Part shown: in pieces, positions 34,416 to 47,700 of the stretch
Position numbering within the stretch: the first letter of the stretch is position 1
How the letters are laid out: each line of letters begins with the position of its first letter
NCBI GenBank assembly: GCA_030248215.1
Contig: JASANG010003169.1
Location: 1-64,000, forward strand
Direction of reading: 5' to 3'
Source of the DNA: Enoplolaimus lenunculus
Taxonomy: Eukaryota; Nematoda; Enoplea; Enoplida; Thoracostomopsidae
DNA length: 64,000 nucleotides
The notes under the pieces: model-generated
Databases searched by the model: none
What the model was told of the DNA's origin: nothing
The model's input: only the letters and a program-made list of their open reading frames with translations
Position numbers and translations under genes: made by a program

Positions 34416-37246
34416 ATGGGTGCGAAATGGGTAGAACTTGTGCGTAGTTTAATTTTGATTGGGTTACTCGAGTCTACCGCAGGGCACGTTCGACTAATGT
34501 GGCCACCGGCACGGAAATATCAGTTTGACTTTTTGGATACGTTTCGAACCAAAGGACCGTGTGGGGTGCGCAAATTAAACGATGGTACGTTGATGCCCTT
34601 ATAATTTTCTTATGTAAACATCAGGGACGAAAGGATTTCTGTTTGACTGCAATAGAGTAAGCTTTAACTTTAGACTAATTTTTCTGTTCAGGCTCAGGTT
34701 TATGTATAAGCTAATTCTTACGTTTAAGCTTAGCCTTAGCCTTTACGCTTAGGAATATGCTAATGCTACCGTTAGGTGCTGTTCTTTATATTGCCATGAT
34801 AGTTAAGCTCTAGAAGATCCTGGATCATCCACTGATACAAGTACAACTGCACATCCTCAGTTTGCAGATGGTATGAAAAAGGTATAAACAGAATAAAGGC
34901 GCTCTTGGGTTTAACTAGAGTCGATCTTTTTGTGTCAAAAGGTTATATCTATGGCCTGCAACGCTTTAATACAACTGCGGTATTCCATATCACACAAGAT
35001 CCGTACCGGATCCCGTTTTGTTTTTTCGGCCAGATTTCTTCGACATAATTATTACATCATTCCAAAGTAGACCAATAAAAACATCAGTTTTGCGTTGAGA
35101 TTGAATACATAAATACCTGTGCAAAGCTTACGTTTGGTTTTTCGTTCGCTTCGCTCGCGAGTTTTTTTCTCTATACGCAAAAAAGGATATAAGTATAGCA
35201 GGCGCCGATTTTAATTTGCTCAAAGTTATATTTTGACGGATTTTAAGCTGAATTAGTAACATTTTGACATGATCCAGGCGGTTCGGTTATCGTGTTTAGG
35301 GGGGCCTTGAGTACCCTAGCGGTGGTTCTAGCTTAGCATATTTTTACACTGATTAGGTTTAGTTAAAGGCCGGTATTCTTAACTGTGGTTAGCACCTATC
35401 ACCAGCTGGCAATAAGTGTCTTGTCAGTCATGTGGCCTTAACCGAAATGGCCAATGCTACTTTAAGGGATATAACAGTTGATGAAGCTAATATATAAACA
35501 TAAGCCTAAGCGTTGAAAAATTGTATTCCTAAGCCAAAGCCTAAGCCTAAGCAAAAAATGTAAGCTGGAATCCAAACTTACTTTTTTTATATGAGCCAAA
35601 TTGGATGCACCTTCATGCAGTTCGGCGTGTTTTCTGTTTCGGAAACTTTTTACCAATATGGGCTATTTCGTAATGCCTCAGGTCGTTTGTTTGAAAACCT
35701 ATTGCTGACTGGTGATAGGTCGTATATTCATTTCAAAACAAATCTACACGCGCCCTAAAATGAAGCAAACATGAATTTCGTATTAAAAAATTTATGTTGT
35801 GAAAACTTTTGAGAGCTTCTAACAAAGCCCGGACAGTAATTAAGCTTACTTATAATATATCGTTTAACGCTGGTGTGTCTCAGGATTGGCTAGCACCCTG
35901 GTCTATACCTTGCAATAGGGATCAAAAGCAAGATTTTGTATTAAGGTTTAGCACTAAACTGGCGCTCGATTTAACAACCGCTTCGCACGGGTGTTTTCCC
36001 ACTACTATACGTCGAGCGGTCCTGTTTGAAATTTTTGGATCTGCCGCTGCCATTTAAACTCAGATTTGTTTGAAATTTTTTGCTACGTTTAAAAATTATT
36101 TGAACACAGTTTGAGTTAAAGCCAAATATACTCTGTCTTTGGTTTTCAGATGCTGTGGTTGACTTACGTGCTGGATCAAAACAAAACATCACATGGTTCA
36201 TGTCGTATCCACACAGGGTAAGCTGAACATACATATATATATGAACTCTAATTAGGGGGTTTAGGGACTCTATCCGCTTACAGACTCCTATTGATTCGGA
36301 CTCAAAATGGGGACCGCCCCTCTCTTATTACCCCCTCATATTCGGGTCAATACAATATACATTAAAATTTGTTTCAGGGTGGTTTTCGAATAGAATTATG
36401 GGGAAATGGAAGAAAACGAGTACTAACGCCTGGAACTGATACAACATATACTGGCAAATGTGATCCAACGTAAGTTATTTTCGTTAATTCAAGATTTTTA
36501 ATTGTTCCAAGCCAATTCGAAACATGGATTTCCTGTTCTCATCTGAAGCTAACGATTCTGCCGAAACACACCCGTTTTTGGTTCTGCAAGTTCCATCGAA
36601 ACGTTCAAAGAACGTGCAACCTAGTCGAGGTTTAGGCTTAGGTTTAAAGTTAGGCTTCTCGTGTGAGATACCATATATGAGCTGCGGTCCAGTGATTGTG
36701 AAATCACGTTAGTAGCCAGCGTTCCAGTTCGGAAGGCTAAAACATTATGTACAAAATTTTTTGGCGCCGTCCGTCACCGACCGTTACCAGTACGGCGCCG
36801 TCCATTACCATGCGTCATGGTGCGGTATTGTACGCGAATTACTCACGTACCATACCGTATGATTAAAGACGGCGACACACGGCGCAGTACGAGTGACGGA
36901 CGTCGCCGTTCGAATGGCAAACACCGCCGAACGAATGATGGACGGCACCGGCACCGTACGGGTGACGGACGCCGCAGTACGACACGTATATCGCAACCCT
37001 GAGAAGTAGTTTTTCTTGTGCCAACAGAAATTTCAAGAGGGGATATATCTCCTCTACCCCCCACCCCCTTGTATACCCGCCTATGTGAATTACGCATACA
37101 ATACTATTTCAGAAACGATCATTATATGGTAACGTTGCCGAACGAAGAATGTACCGATAATTGCTTTATAAGGCTAATGCGTCAAGCGCGTGAATGGGGG
37201 AAACGATACGAATTTTGGTCGTGTTCTGATGTTAACATTATACGAA
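34416..37246 (+). CDS. exons 1-4: signal peptide and LPMO-like copper-site domain
   Basis: The ATG at 34416 starts a hydrophobic leader ([14 protein letters not shown]). Cleavage after Gly23 would leave His24 as the first residue, as in lytic polysaccharide monooxygenases and their copper-binding relatives. The domain then reads [18 protein letters not shown] and TKGPCG (exon 1), [19 protein letters not shown] (exons 2-3), and [17 protein letters not shown] with FWSCSDVNI (exon 4). His78 in YPHRGG sits where the second histidine of the brace would lie, and the FWSCSDVNI end resembles the usual Cys-Ala-Asp-Ile end of such domains. Enzyme activity is not implied; the domain is short (about 130 residues). 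Donors are GTACGT, GTAAGC, GTAAGT and GTAAAT. Confidence 0.85.
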
Positions 37247-38765
37247 GTAAATAATTGCACAATTTAGTAAACCATCGCATGTTAAAAACTGCTTTAATAC
37301 GACGTGCCAAGCCGCATGGCGCCGCATGCCGACGCGTGATGGCCTAAGGGTATTATAGCACAGCTCTTAGCGGTGCGCTATATTGATGGTGACGTCCGGC
37401 GCCGCCCGTCACCGTTTGGTGCCACAGGGAAGTGGAACAATTAGTTGGCTGTCGACTCGTTGACGTACAACTTGTAATCTGAAATTTTACGGATTCGACA
37501 ATTCGTCACCCATCGTTGTGCGTAGGCTATACGTTTAGGCTTAAGATTACTATTGCGATTATGCTTAGATTTACGACACTTGATTGGTACTCCTTGTCAC
37601 TAGCGGATCCAGAGGGGAAGGGGCGGGGGGTGTACGTCCCATCAGAATTTTTTCGGGATAAAATGGTACGGTCCCTACCGTACAATTTTCCCATCAGAAA
37701 ATGATTTGTAAAAAAGATCAGGTCCCTAATTTTTCCTGAGAAAGTTTTTGTGATAAAATGATAAGGTGTTTACTTTACAATTTTTTCACCTCAAAAAATA
37801 TTTTGGTGATAAAATGATAAGGTTTCTACCTTACAATTTTTGCGTTTCATAAGACTTGCCACCCCGCTCTCTCCGTCGGAAATTCCTGGATCCGCCGATG
37901 CTCGTTGAGAGTCTAGTATTTTAGACAACAGAGCAACGATGTGTCAAAATGGAGGCACGCCAATTGGCCAGAACCGATGTTCATGTAAACCAATATACTC
38001 AGGAGCCTACTGCCAATATAAAGGTTAGTCATTTAGACCCATGTATAGAACAGGACCGGATCGTTTCCTAGCGTGGCTGTAGTGGAGTCAGTTTAAGCTT
38101 GAGACTAACTTTCTTGCTTAGGCTTAGGCATGGGAATAGGCTCATCTTTACATTTAGACTTAGGCTTAGGTTTAGGCTTAGGAATATGCTTATACTACTG
38201 TTGCGGCCCTGTTCTATACATTGTCCGTCATTTATTATTTTACCCTTATCTTACCATAATTTATCTCAGATTTCAAAAAAAGTACATATCTCAAAACTTT
38301 ACACCCCATATTCGCGTATAATTGCCAGCTATAGCCAGATGTTACACAGTAAGCGTTTATATAAGCCTATTAAGCAAAAGCCTAAACCTAAAGTGTATGC
38401 TTAAATAGCAATGAAAGCTGAACGCCTACGGTATCGGAGATTTTGTTTCGGATAGGGCCGTAATCACAAAAAAGTAAGACGAGACAGGAAGATTTAACCA
38501 CGAGAAAAGGTAAAGTTTCCTACCTTAGGTGCACGGAATTATAATGTGGTCGATAAAAGTTTAACCACGAACACGAAGTTGTCCTTTGTGATGGCGTCTG
38601 CTCCCATGTTCACCCTATAGCTGCAGTTCCGGTTGCAGATCTGAAATATACGTTGTCGGAAGTAATGGTAACTCTTTTTAACTATAAGTTTTTAGCGGAC
38701 CGGTAATCCATACGTCGTGGGTTAGAGACCCACCGCTTCCGTAGCAAAATTTTCGTTGAAGGGCT

Positions 38766-38799
<34 letters not shown>

Positions 38800-41700
38800 G
38801 AGCCCACCCGGGGGCGTATGTTTTGGACGAATTGCGGGAGAGTGAGAATTTTCTCTATATGGCACTGCTTAACTGTACAATTAATATTTTATTTTCAGAT
38901 TACTGTTTGTCGACATCGGATTGCAACGGACGGGGCCGATGCAAACAAATTAGCGACGTCACATATCCAAAGCGAGTATGCTTCTGTAATCCGGGGTATT
39001 TCGGAACGAATTGCGAAAAAAGTTAGTTTTTTTCACAAGGGCGTTTATCAGGGTCTTATACAAGGTAAGCGATAGAGGGTATATCCCATTTCGAAATTTC
39101 TAAAGAGTCCCGAAAAAAGCACATTTATGAGGACAGGATACATGCCGAAGCAGATTCCCCAGCTGTGCCCCTAGAGTTACTTGGCGGAAAGGTTGAACAT
39201 CATGGTTCACTAAGAAGTTTCGGCGATTGCAAAAATCAGGGGCGGAACGTTTTTTGGTGAGACTGCAATCGAGGAAGCTAAAACTTTTACACTAATTTTT
39301 TGATTAGGCATAGGTATAAGCTCATTGTTACGCTTACGTTTAAACTCAGGCTTTGGAATATGCTTATACTACTGTTACGGCTCTGTTCTATACATTGGCT
39401 GAAGTTTGAACAAACTGTAATCATAAATGTTTTAGTTGGACACTTTGCGTTGTTAAGAATGTTTTGTTAGTTTTAATATCTGAGATCCTACCAATATTTT
39501 CCGGGATTAACAATTTTGTTTCTACTGAGCTAAGGTCTCTATAAGCATACAAAGATTTCTATAATTCAATGGTAAATTGTGCAAACGTTGCCACCCGATT
39601 TATCTTTGATTAGAAAAAAGCCCGTTTTCTAGTCACATTTCGCAGCTGGGATTTTACCGGTTTCAAGGCGTATTCATATACCTGTCTAATTGTAGTACCA
39701 AACCGACGCTAAAGCCAGTGTAGCGAAAAGACTGTATACCTGGGTCGCTCATCAGTCAGAGCTGCGGACTGATAATCTGTACATCTTGAGTTACAGCCCC
39801 ATCGTATCCGCGGCAATACTTTTGTGCCGGGTTCTCTCTGTATGGTACTGTATTCATTTAGAATTAACCTTATGAGTTGTTAAGATTAGTGTCAATATTC
39901 TCAAATGTTTATAGCAACTATCGTCAGTAAGTAATAGCTTTTCAAACTCACTAACTATTGCAGTTGTTGAACTCAAAACTGGTGCATGAGTAGAACAAAT
40001 CACAATTTGAAAGTATGAAACTATGAGCGTCAGCATTGCTGGTTCAAAAGTTACAGACTGATCACCAACTGGTGATAGGTGCTGCACACATTTCAGAATA
40101 CAGACAGGCACGTAGCCATCTCTTCTTCCTAGGGTGGGTTAAATATTTCCATGAGGGGCATTCAAGTGTTTTTATGAGTTTGAAGCAAGGTTGAATATTT
40201 TCTAGGGATGGCAACATTTTTCCAGGGCGGCTCAGGCCTCCTTGGTCCAACCCGTGGCTTCGGGCCGAAATACGGGCCGAGCTGTTAATATAACTGTTTT
40301 CGTTCTAGACTCAATTCTAAGATTACAATCTTATGACAAATCGAAGTATAAAGTTGTTGATTTTGGACGAAATCATCAGTTAATGTGGAGAAATATTCCG
40401 GTATGGTTTTAAACTTACAGGTTTAGTGTTAATTTAATTGGTTCTCGCACAGTTTCGCCCCACATTTAAAGTTAAAGCTTAGGCTTAGGATTAGCAAAAG
40501 TTTAGGCAAACAACTCAGGATTAAACTTAAATATAGGCGAGCCATTTCCTAACAATAAAATTACGCGAAACGGGAGGGGAAGTGTACAAGAGCCATTTAT
40601 ATATTCTTGTTTTGCATGTATAATTCAGCTGACAAAATGAATTTGATGAAAATTGTTGCTTTTTTAAAAACAATTAATTAATTGCAATTAAATAAATTCG
40701 AAATTTTTTAATTTTAAGGAATCTGATGAAATCGAAATGGTAATGCATTATCCAGTTAAAACATGGATTGCGGTCGGTTGGAGGCCAAAAGGTTGGTTCA
40801 GCAAGAGCTACGGTTCGTCTCGATTGTTTGGCAAAAAATCTTTTTGAAGTTTCCGCTGTCAGTGTAGGGCCTGGTAACTTAGAGCAAATAGGCTTCCGTG
40901 AAGATTGTTGAAAAAATTGGTTCACATGATAACTATTAGGGGCATGATCACTGAGAGACAATGAGACTGTAGGGACATTAAAGACTGTAAGGCTTAGGCG
41001 TAAGCTTACTTCGACTCTAGATTAATATGTTTAAGTTTATGGGGGTTAGGCACACGCTAAGTGGCCCATGTAAAGATCAGGGTCGGAACGTTTTTCTGTG
41101 GGACTACAATAGAATAAGCATAAGCTTTAGACTATTTTATTTGCTTGGCTTAGGCTTAGGCTTAGACTTAGGCTTAGGAATAAACTCATTGTTACGCTAA
41201 GGCTTTGGCTTAGGCTTAGGTTTAGGCTTAGGAATAAGCTTACTGTAGTGACCCGAATAAGAGGGGGAACTGATTTTATTTGGCCTCTCCAGAGGGTACC
41301 CCCCGTTATTCGGTTACAGACTGTTACTTATTTTTAACCAGCTCTCCGGCGCCCATCGTTACAATACATATTCGGTATTGCAACTGTCCGTTGAATTAAA
41401 CGCTTATGTGTCTTGGATCAAAAGCTGAGCGATCATATAAGGTTATACCTAGAAATATACTATGAAAACTTAAGTACGCTTTAAAGTTTTGAACTAAACT
41501 TTATTTGGTCATGGAGTCATTTATGCTCTACAATTAGGGATAAATGACGTTTATGGACTCTAATTAGAGTCTAGTTTACCGTAAGAAATGAATTTGTTGC
41601 TTAACGTTACAGATATTGACAGCAAATGCAAAGATTGGATGAAATCGTATGACGAACGATCAAGTAAGGTCACTCACTCGGTTTTGACAAGACTTAGACT

Positions 41701-44700
41701 GTTTAACGCTTCATTTTTCATATGAATATTATAATTTCAACCGAGATTTAATCTCAACCTTTAAATTCAAACCCCAGATTGTTGGATGGGAGGCGGTCAC
41801 CGTCACTACTCGGTTATAAGAGCTTGACACTCGAGCTCCGAGGTCTCTCACGTTTTGTGACGATTTTGTACTAGACATACGCGTAATAAAGAGCGTTACA
41901 CACAGCACACTGTGTTGGTGTTTTATGCGGATATAGTTTATATTTAGTTGCTTATAGTATACTCTATGCGGGAAACGATAAATGGAAAAAACAGCTGCAA
42001 TAATTGTCAAATGTCCTGCAAACTATGTCAGGCTATTGAACACACTTCACAACAGTCGTTACCCATATTTCAGCCGGAGAGCCCGAACCCGAAGTGACAT
42101 CCGAAGGCGAACCGGAACCAGAACCAGAGACCGAATCAGAAGCGGAGCCGGAACCGGACAAGTACCGCGTAAAACCGCAATCAGAATTGACACTTTCGGT
42201 TATACACCGGAATCAAGCCCAGTTGTCGAATGCAGAACCAGCTCAAGTAGCAGCGATTGTCGACAGCAGTTCAGCTCAACACACGAATCCATCAAGGATA
42301 CAAACATTCTTTCCGCTTTCTCAGTCACAGCAGCCTCCGGCGATCTTGCAACGTTCACATTTCAGGCCATGGTACGCGGCCGGTAGAAGCCGAAGACAAG
42401 CTGGTTCAGGTTAGTTTTGTTTACATTTCCTAATTATTAATATAGTTTTTTCAATTACATTTGACGTTACTTGTTACACTTTCCTCCAACACTAGTATTA
42501 ATTTGTTATAAAAGTCAAAAATTTCCATATATTACTGTTCGTTATATTAATAAGCTTAAGCCTAAATTAAAAGCGAAACCCGTATTCTCAAATGTGTGTA
42601 GCACTTAGTACCAGTTGATGATAGGTCCTGTAACTTTGGAAAATGGGCATGATATGGTTCAAAATTTAGCACATAGTTCGCGTTTGATGAGCCCTACTTC
42701 TGTATCAGTTTTGAGCTCTGCAATTGCATATGTTCGTCAGTTTAAAAACCTATCGCTCATTGACGAAAGGTACTATACGCATTTGAGAATTTGAGCCCTA
42801 AAAGCCTAAGCATAAACCAAACGTTAAATGCAAAGAAAAACCCTAAATCTTGCTTCTACTGATAACATATAGCCCAGGTAGGTCTTTACTTCAGTATAAA
42901 AGCTGTAAATTGTGAATATTAATTTTTCTTCCAACTACTTTTTCATATGTACCGAATTTTCTGGCCTTCTAAAAGTCACTCAACCCATTCTATTTTAACA
43001 GGATCAGGGTTTTTTTCGGAAAAAATTATGATTTTTTGAAAAATTCGATTTTTTAGGCCACAAGTTCACGCCTTGGGACCATTTTTCGATAAGTTGGACA
43101 AATTATATATCATTTGACGCAGTTTGGCAGGATTGCGATTAGGAGTTAAGGACTTATTACCAAAGTATTATTGTTCAAACCTGCAACGTTCAACATAAGT
43201 CTATTGAGCTTTTCCTAGTCCAAATTGTCGTATTCTTTTACTAGAACTTCAACAAATGGTTCCTATAATGACGTTATCTTGTTTCAGGAACTGAATGCTA
43301 CACATGTGCCGCTTTGTATAACGCCGACGGGTCTTACGTTAACATTCCTAAACCGCTAGCGAGGCTGCTATCTCCAAGCCAATTCAATTTCCGTTCAGAT
43401 TGTGCTAATTCTAATGTTGGTCAACTCCGACACTGCTCATCTGGATGCTTTAGTGGCTGGATTGGTCCGTTTGGTAAGTGGGGTTTGTGCGGACGCACCC
43501 CCCACATTTACGCTTACGCTTAGGTTCAAGCTTTTGGTTAGGAATAGGCTTACCCAAGTCTGGGTACAGCCGTTTTTATAAGCATAAAGCCATAATCTTA
43601 AATGTGTTGGAAAGCGAAAAAGGGTGTCTATTTAGTTTCTCCCCTCATGTTTGCGCTCACATTTATAGAGTTATGCGGTATGGGCAGTTAATTTTTAGTT
43701 AGTTGACCGCCGATCTCATGAACCCAGCGCAATTTTAAGGGACCCTAAGCAGGATGGAAACTGTTGCCTCTGAAACCTTCTACTCCAAACAGCTTATTAT
43801 TAGAACAGCTAATTTGATACTGTGTTTTTGGCGCTCTAGTATAAGAGTCGCTTAGTGTTGCGGTTTGGGAGGCGGCAGTCCCCATTCAGCTTAACCCTTT
43901 CTCACGTGAATATTTTCAATTTCATATGAGATGTAATTTCAAGGTAATGTTCGATCCCCAGTCTCACGACTGGAAGGCGTTTACGATGACCACTGATCTA
44001 TAGGAGCTTGACGCTCGAGCCCGAGGGGGCTCTCACGTCTTGTGGAAATTTTGCACTGCGCATATATGTTATAAATGTTAAGCACTGCTCACAGTGTGTG
44101 TATTGCTCGTACATTATTGTATTTAGTTGCTCATAGTATACACTATGAAGGAAAGGGTTAAGGTTTTCTTGAAATTGACGAAAGTTCCGGGGCGAGGGGG
44201 CGATAGTTCGTTTGATTAGAAAGTCAAAACTGTCTATACTGCACTACTGTATAAATTGAGGCGGTAAGATAAACGCTTTACACTGGTGTGCAAATAGATA
44301 ATTAAATAATAGCTAAAAGGGCTTCGAGTAATTGGACAAAGCAGACTTTTATTTTCAAATTTGATTTCAAATTTTTTTAAAGATGGGCATTGAGCTGAAA
44401 ATCAGTTTTATGAGAAATTTAAATATTTTTCTTTCGTTTCAAATTTTGTTCAAAAGTTTGTGTTGTATGGCATCTACGACAAGTTAGCAATAGTCACTCA
44501 AAACAAGCAAACTGCAACACAGATGCTGATTGCTCAAGCACTTTAGAAGAACAAAGCTTGAATGACAGTAATAAGCCAGAACGCTCACCGGCCATTGGTT
44601 CAACAGGTACTCAATCAATCCCGGTAATAGGTGTTGTAAACATAGATATCAGGACAATGGTGTAAACACAGTGTAAGTGACCAAAGCCTGTCCATGGGAT

Positions 44701-47700
44701 TTCATTGTCCAGCTGTGTTTAGGAACGTTTTCAGCTGACAATACAAGATGCCTTTTCAAGGCTTTTTGTTCTATAAAACCCAACTGTTCTTTGCCAAATT
44801 TTGGTCACACCCCTAAATAACGAACCATTTTGTACCTTTAGGTTCTCAAAACAGCAACCATCCCAGCACCAAAATTGCTGCAGAAAGTGGAATTAATTCT
44901 GGAATAATTCGTGGATGCGTCGAAATGTTGGAACATTTTAATTTTGTAAGCATATTTTTTAGCTCGGTAGCCCGTTCATCATTTTGACCGAAGTCAGCAC
45001 TGCTTCACACACGGGACATGCAGTTGAATTCACAAGGGTATTAAGAAGAAGCCAGGATAAATCTTTTAACAGTGCAGTGTTGAATTTAGAACTTTTTAAC
45101 GGGAGGAATGCATGGTAGCTGTTAGCCGATATGAAGTTTGCTAGCGAAACGAGCGAGAAGCAAAAAAGCAATTTTAGTACTAAATTTTAAATGCGACTTT
45201 GATCCCTGTAGAAAAGCTAGGATTGGGCATTCCTCTTTGGATCCGCCAATGTGAGACGAGACCAAATTTTTAGAGGGGCTGATATCCTGCCGGCCGCTTT
45301 CGTTACGGTCTTTGCTTTTTTTCCAGTAATCGGTGTTCGAATCTGGAGACTAAAAATTGAACAGCTTTTTATTGAATATTACAATTCTTCGACATTATTA
45401 ATTAATTTTAGCAATATTTTTGTTTCTTTATTATTCACTGCAAAAAATGATGCGTCAAATTAACTTTCTCCGAAATAGACTCTACGGTACTACACAAACC
45501 GAGTGAAATTCGGCTATTCCTGAGTAAAACGTGCGAGTCACTGAGTCGAATTTAACTCTGGCGGGATCGAATTTGACTCAACTCGTGTAGTCCCGTAGAG
45601 CCTATTGCGGAGAGAGTCAATTTGACTGACCATTTTTAGCAGTGATTGTTTTTTCAGTCAATCCCACGCAGTTTCTTAAAATCATCAGACGCAACGATCA
45701 ATTGTTTTAAATGGACCGATTTGCATCCAGTACAACATGAAGCTTGCGTTTGCAGTGGAAACAGCTGTAACGGCGAAGATATCGTTGTTGGACAATCGAG
45801 TAAGTTTGAAAATATCGGCAAATGTTTTCGAGGGATGCACCAATTTTTCGGTCGTTTCTTGCTTTTTCAACGCTCACTGACAACATTAGGTACCCACGGG
45901 TACCCGCGGGTAATATCTCGCTCTGGTGTATAATAAACAATTTACGCGCTTGTGTAGTATCAGTTCTACGAAGGTATGCAAGTGCGGTGTTGATACAATG
46001 CGAATTTAAAATTTTAACCTTTTCAACGCCTGTTTATGAATTTACCGAACATCTTTTGAAAAATATAAAAGTTCGAAATTCTGACTGAATTATTTAGTGA
46101 TACCCAAAAATCTGAATGCGTCCGCTCGCATGCGATTAGTCAGGATCCTAGAAAGGATGGGGTTATTCCAAAATAGAGATTTTTGACCCCTGGATAAACT
46201 ATCCTGCCTGCGCCTTTATTCATTCGCTATGTGGCCCATTTATAGTAAACGTTGAAAACTATTCAAGTTTTTGTTGATTTTGAAAATTATGCAGTTGTTA
46301 AAATGGTAATTAATTAAAAATCATGACTGTTATGACCATTTTTAGCTAATCGACACCAACCGGCTTCTACTCTGTCTGGTTCGAAAACTAAAGCGATCAG
46401 TCAACTTGAAGGCATATTCAATCTGACGCCTTCTGATGATACGTTGACCACAGGTGGTCGTATAATTAAGCCATTGAAACCAAATTTTGTCACAGTTTCC
46501 AACTCAAAACGAATTCATTTACCGATTAATCCGCAATCAAGCGACTCTACGTCACAGGCGGAACCGGAACCTGATTCAGAAAGTGAACCGGAACCTGATT
46601 CAGAAGGTGGACCGAAACCAAACGGCGAAGGCAACAGCAAACCGGAACCAGAATTTAAAGCAAGTAAAGACTTTAGTGGAACACTGAGAAGACGACAAGG
46701 CGATGAACCGCAACCAGAAGGCGAAACCAAACCGGAACCTGAGTCCGGATACAATGCTGAACCGGAACCTGAAGGAGAAGGAGAGCCAGAACCAGAAGGA
46801 GAAGCGGAACCGGAACCAGGCGCAGCCGGATGGCGTTCAGAACCTGAACCTGAAGGTGAATCAAAACCCGAACCAGAAACAGGTTCAGAACCGGAACCAG
46901 AAGGAGAGAGCGAACCGGAACCAAGCAGTGGAAAGAGACAGCGTAAAGGTTAGTTTTTGGGATTACCTTGGGATGCTCGAATGGCTGTTCATGCTATAGG
47001 TATCGTTCATTGTAAAACTGGTTTTTGGTCATGTTCTGTAGTGACAAGTGATATGGACTCATATTGATTCAGACTCAAAATAGTCACCCTCGGATCTTAT
47101 TTCCCATCCTCCGCTTATTCAGGTCAGTACAGTAAGTAAATTACATCGCAGCTCAATTTTGATATTTGATACTAAATTGTAAATATTTCAATGTCACTAT
47201 ACATTTGGTCAAAACCATTTTTTTCATGGAAACTAAATCATATACATTGCTGTAAGAAACTGCAATCCAGAATCCACTCCATGTCCGCGAAATATTTGCA
47301 CTTTTACCACAAATTTAAACAGATAATAGTTTCAACTTTACCCCAATGAACGGTCAATATCTTATGATCCTTACTCAGGATATTTTCCTTCCACCGACCT
47401 ATTCATTAGCAACGCACTTAGCTTTAACCCCTTCTCGCATAGACTTGACTATGAGCAACTCAACGCAACGTGTGTAAGTGAAATACTGCACAGCGTACTA
47501 CGTGTGTTTGTAATGGCTTGAAATTAGATTTCAGACGAAATATAAAATATTCATGTGACAAAGGGTTAAACTATATCTGTCCGTTTCCCACAGTGTACAT
47601 TTTGAAAAAAGCAATCATCAAAGGTTTAAATTATTTATATTCATTTCGTACTGTGGGATTTACGCAAAATCTTTATACCACCGTCGGCTCTGCTTTGATT

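Noticed and set aside
39738-39815. Functional tRNA-Ile
   Set aside because: Arms pair badly and the T loop lacks TTCGA; kept only as a weak tRNA-like fossil.
46515-46924. Long minus-strand open frames opposite exon 15
   Set aside because: They are mirror products of the Glu-Pro repeat in the coding strand, with low-complexity Leu/Val/Pro repeats.
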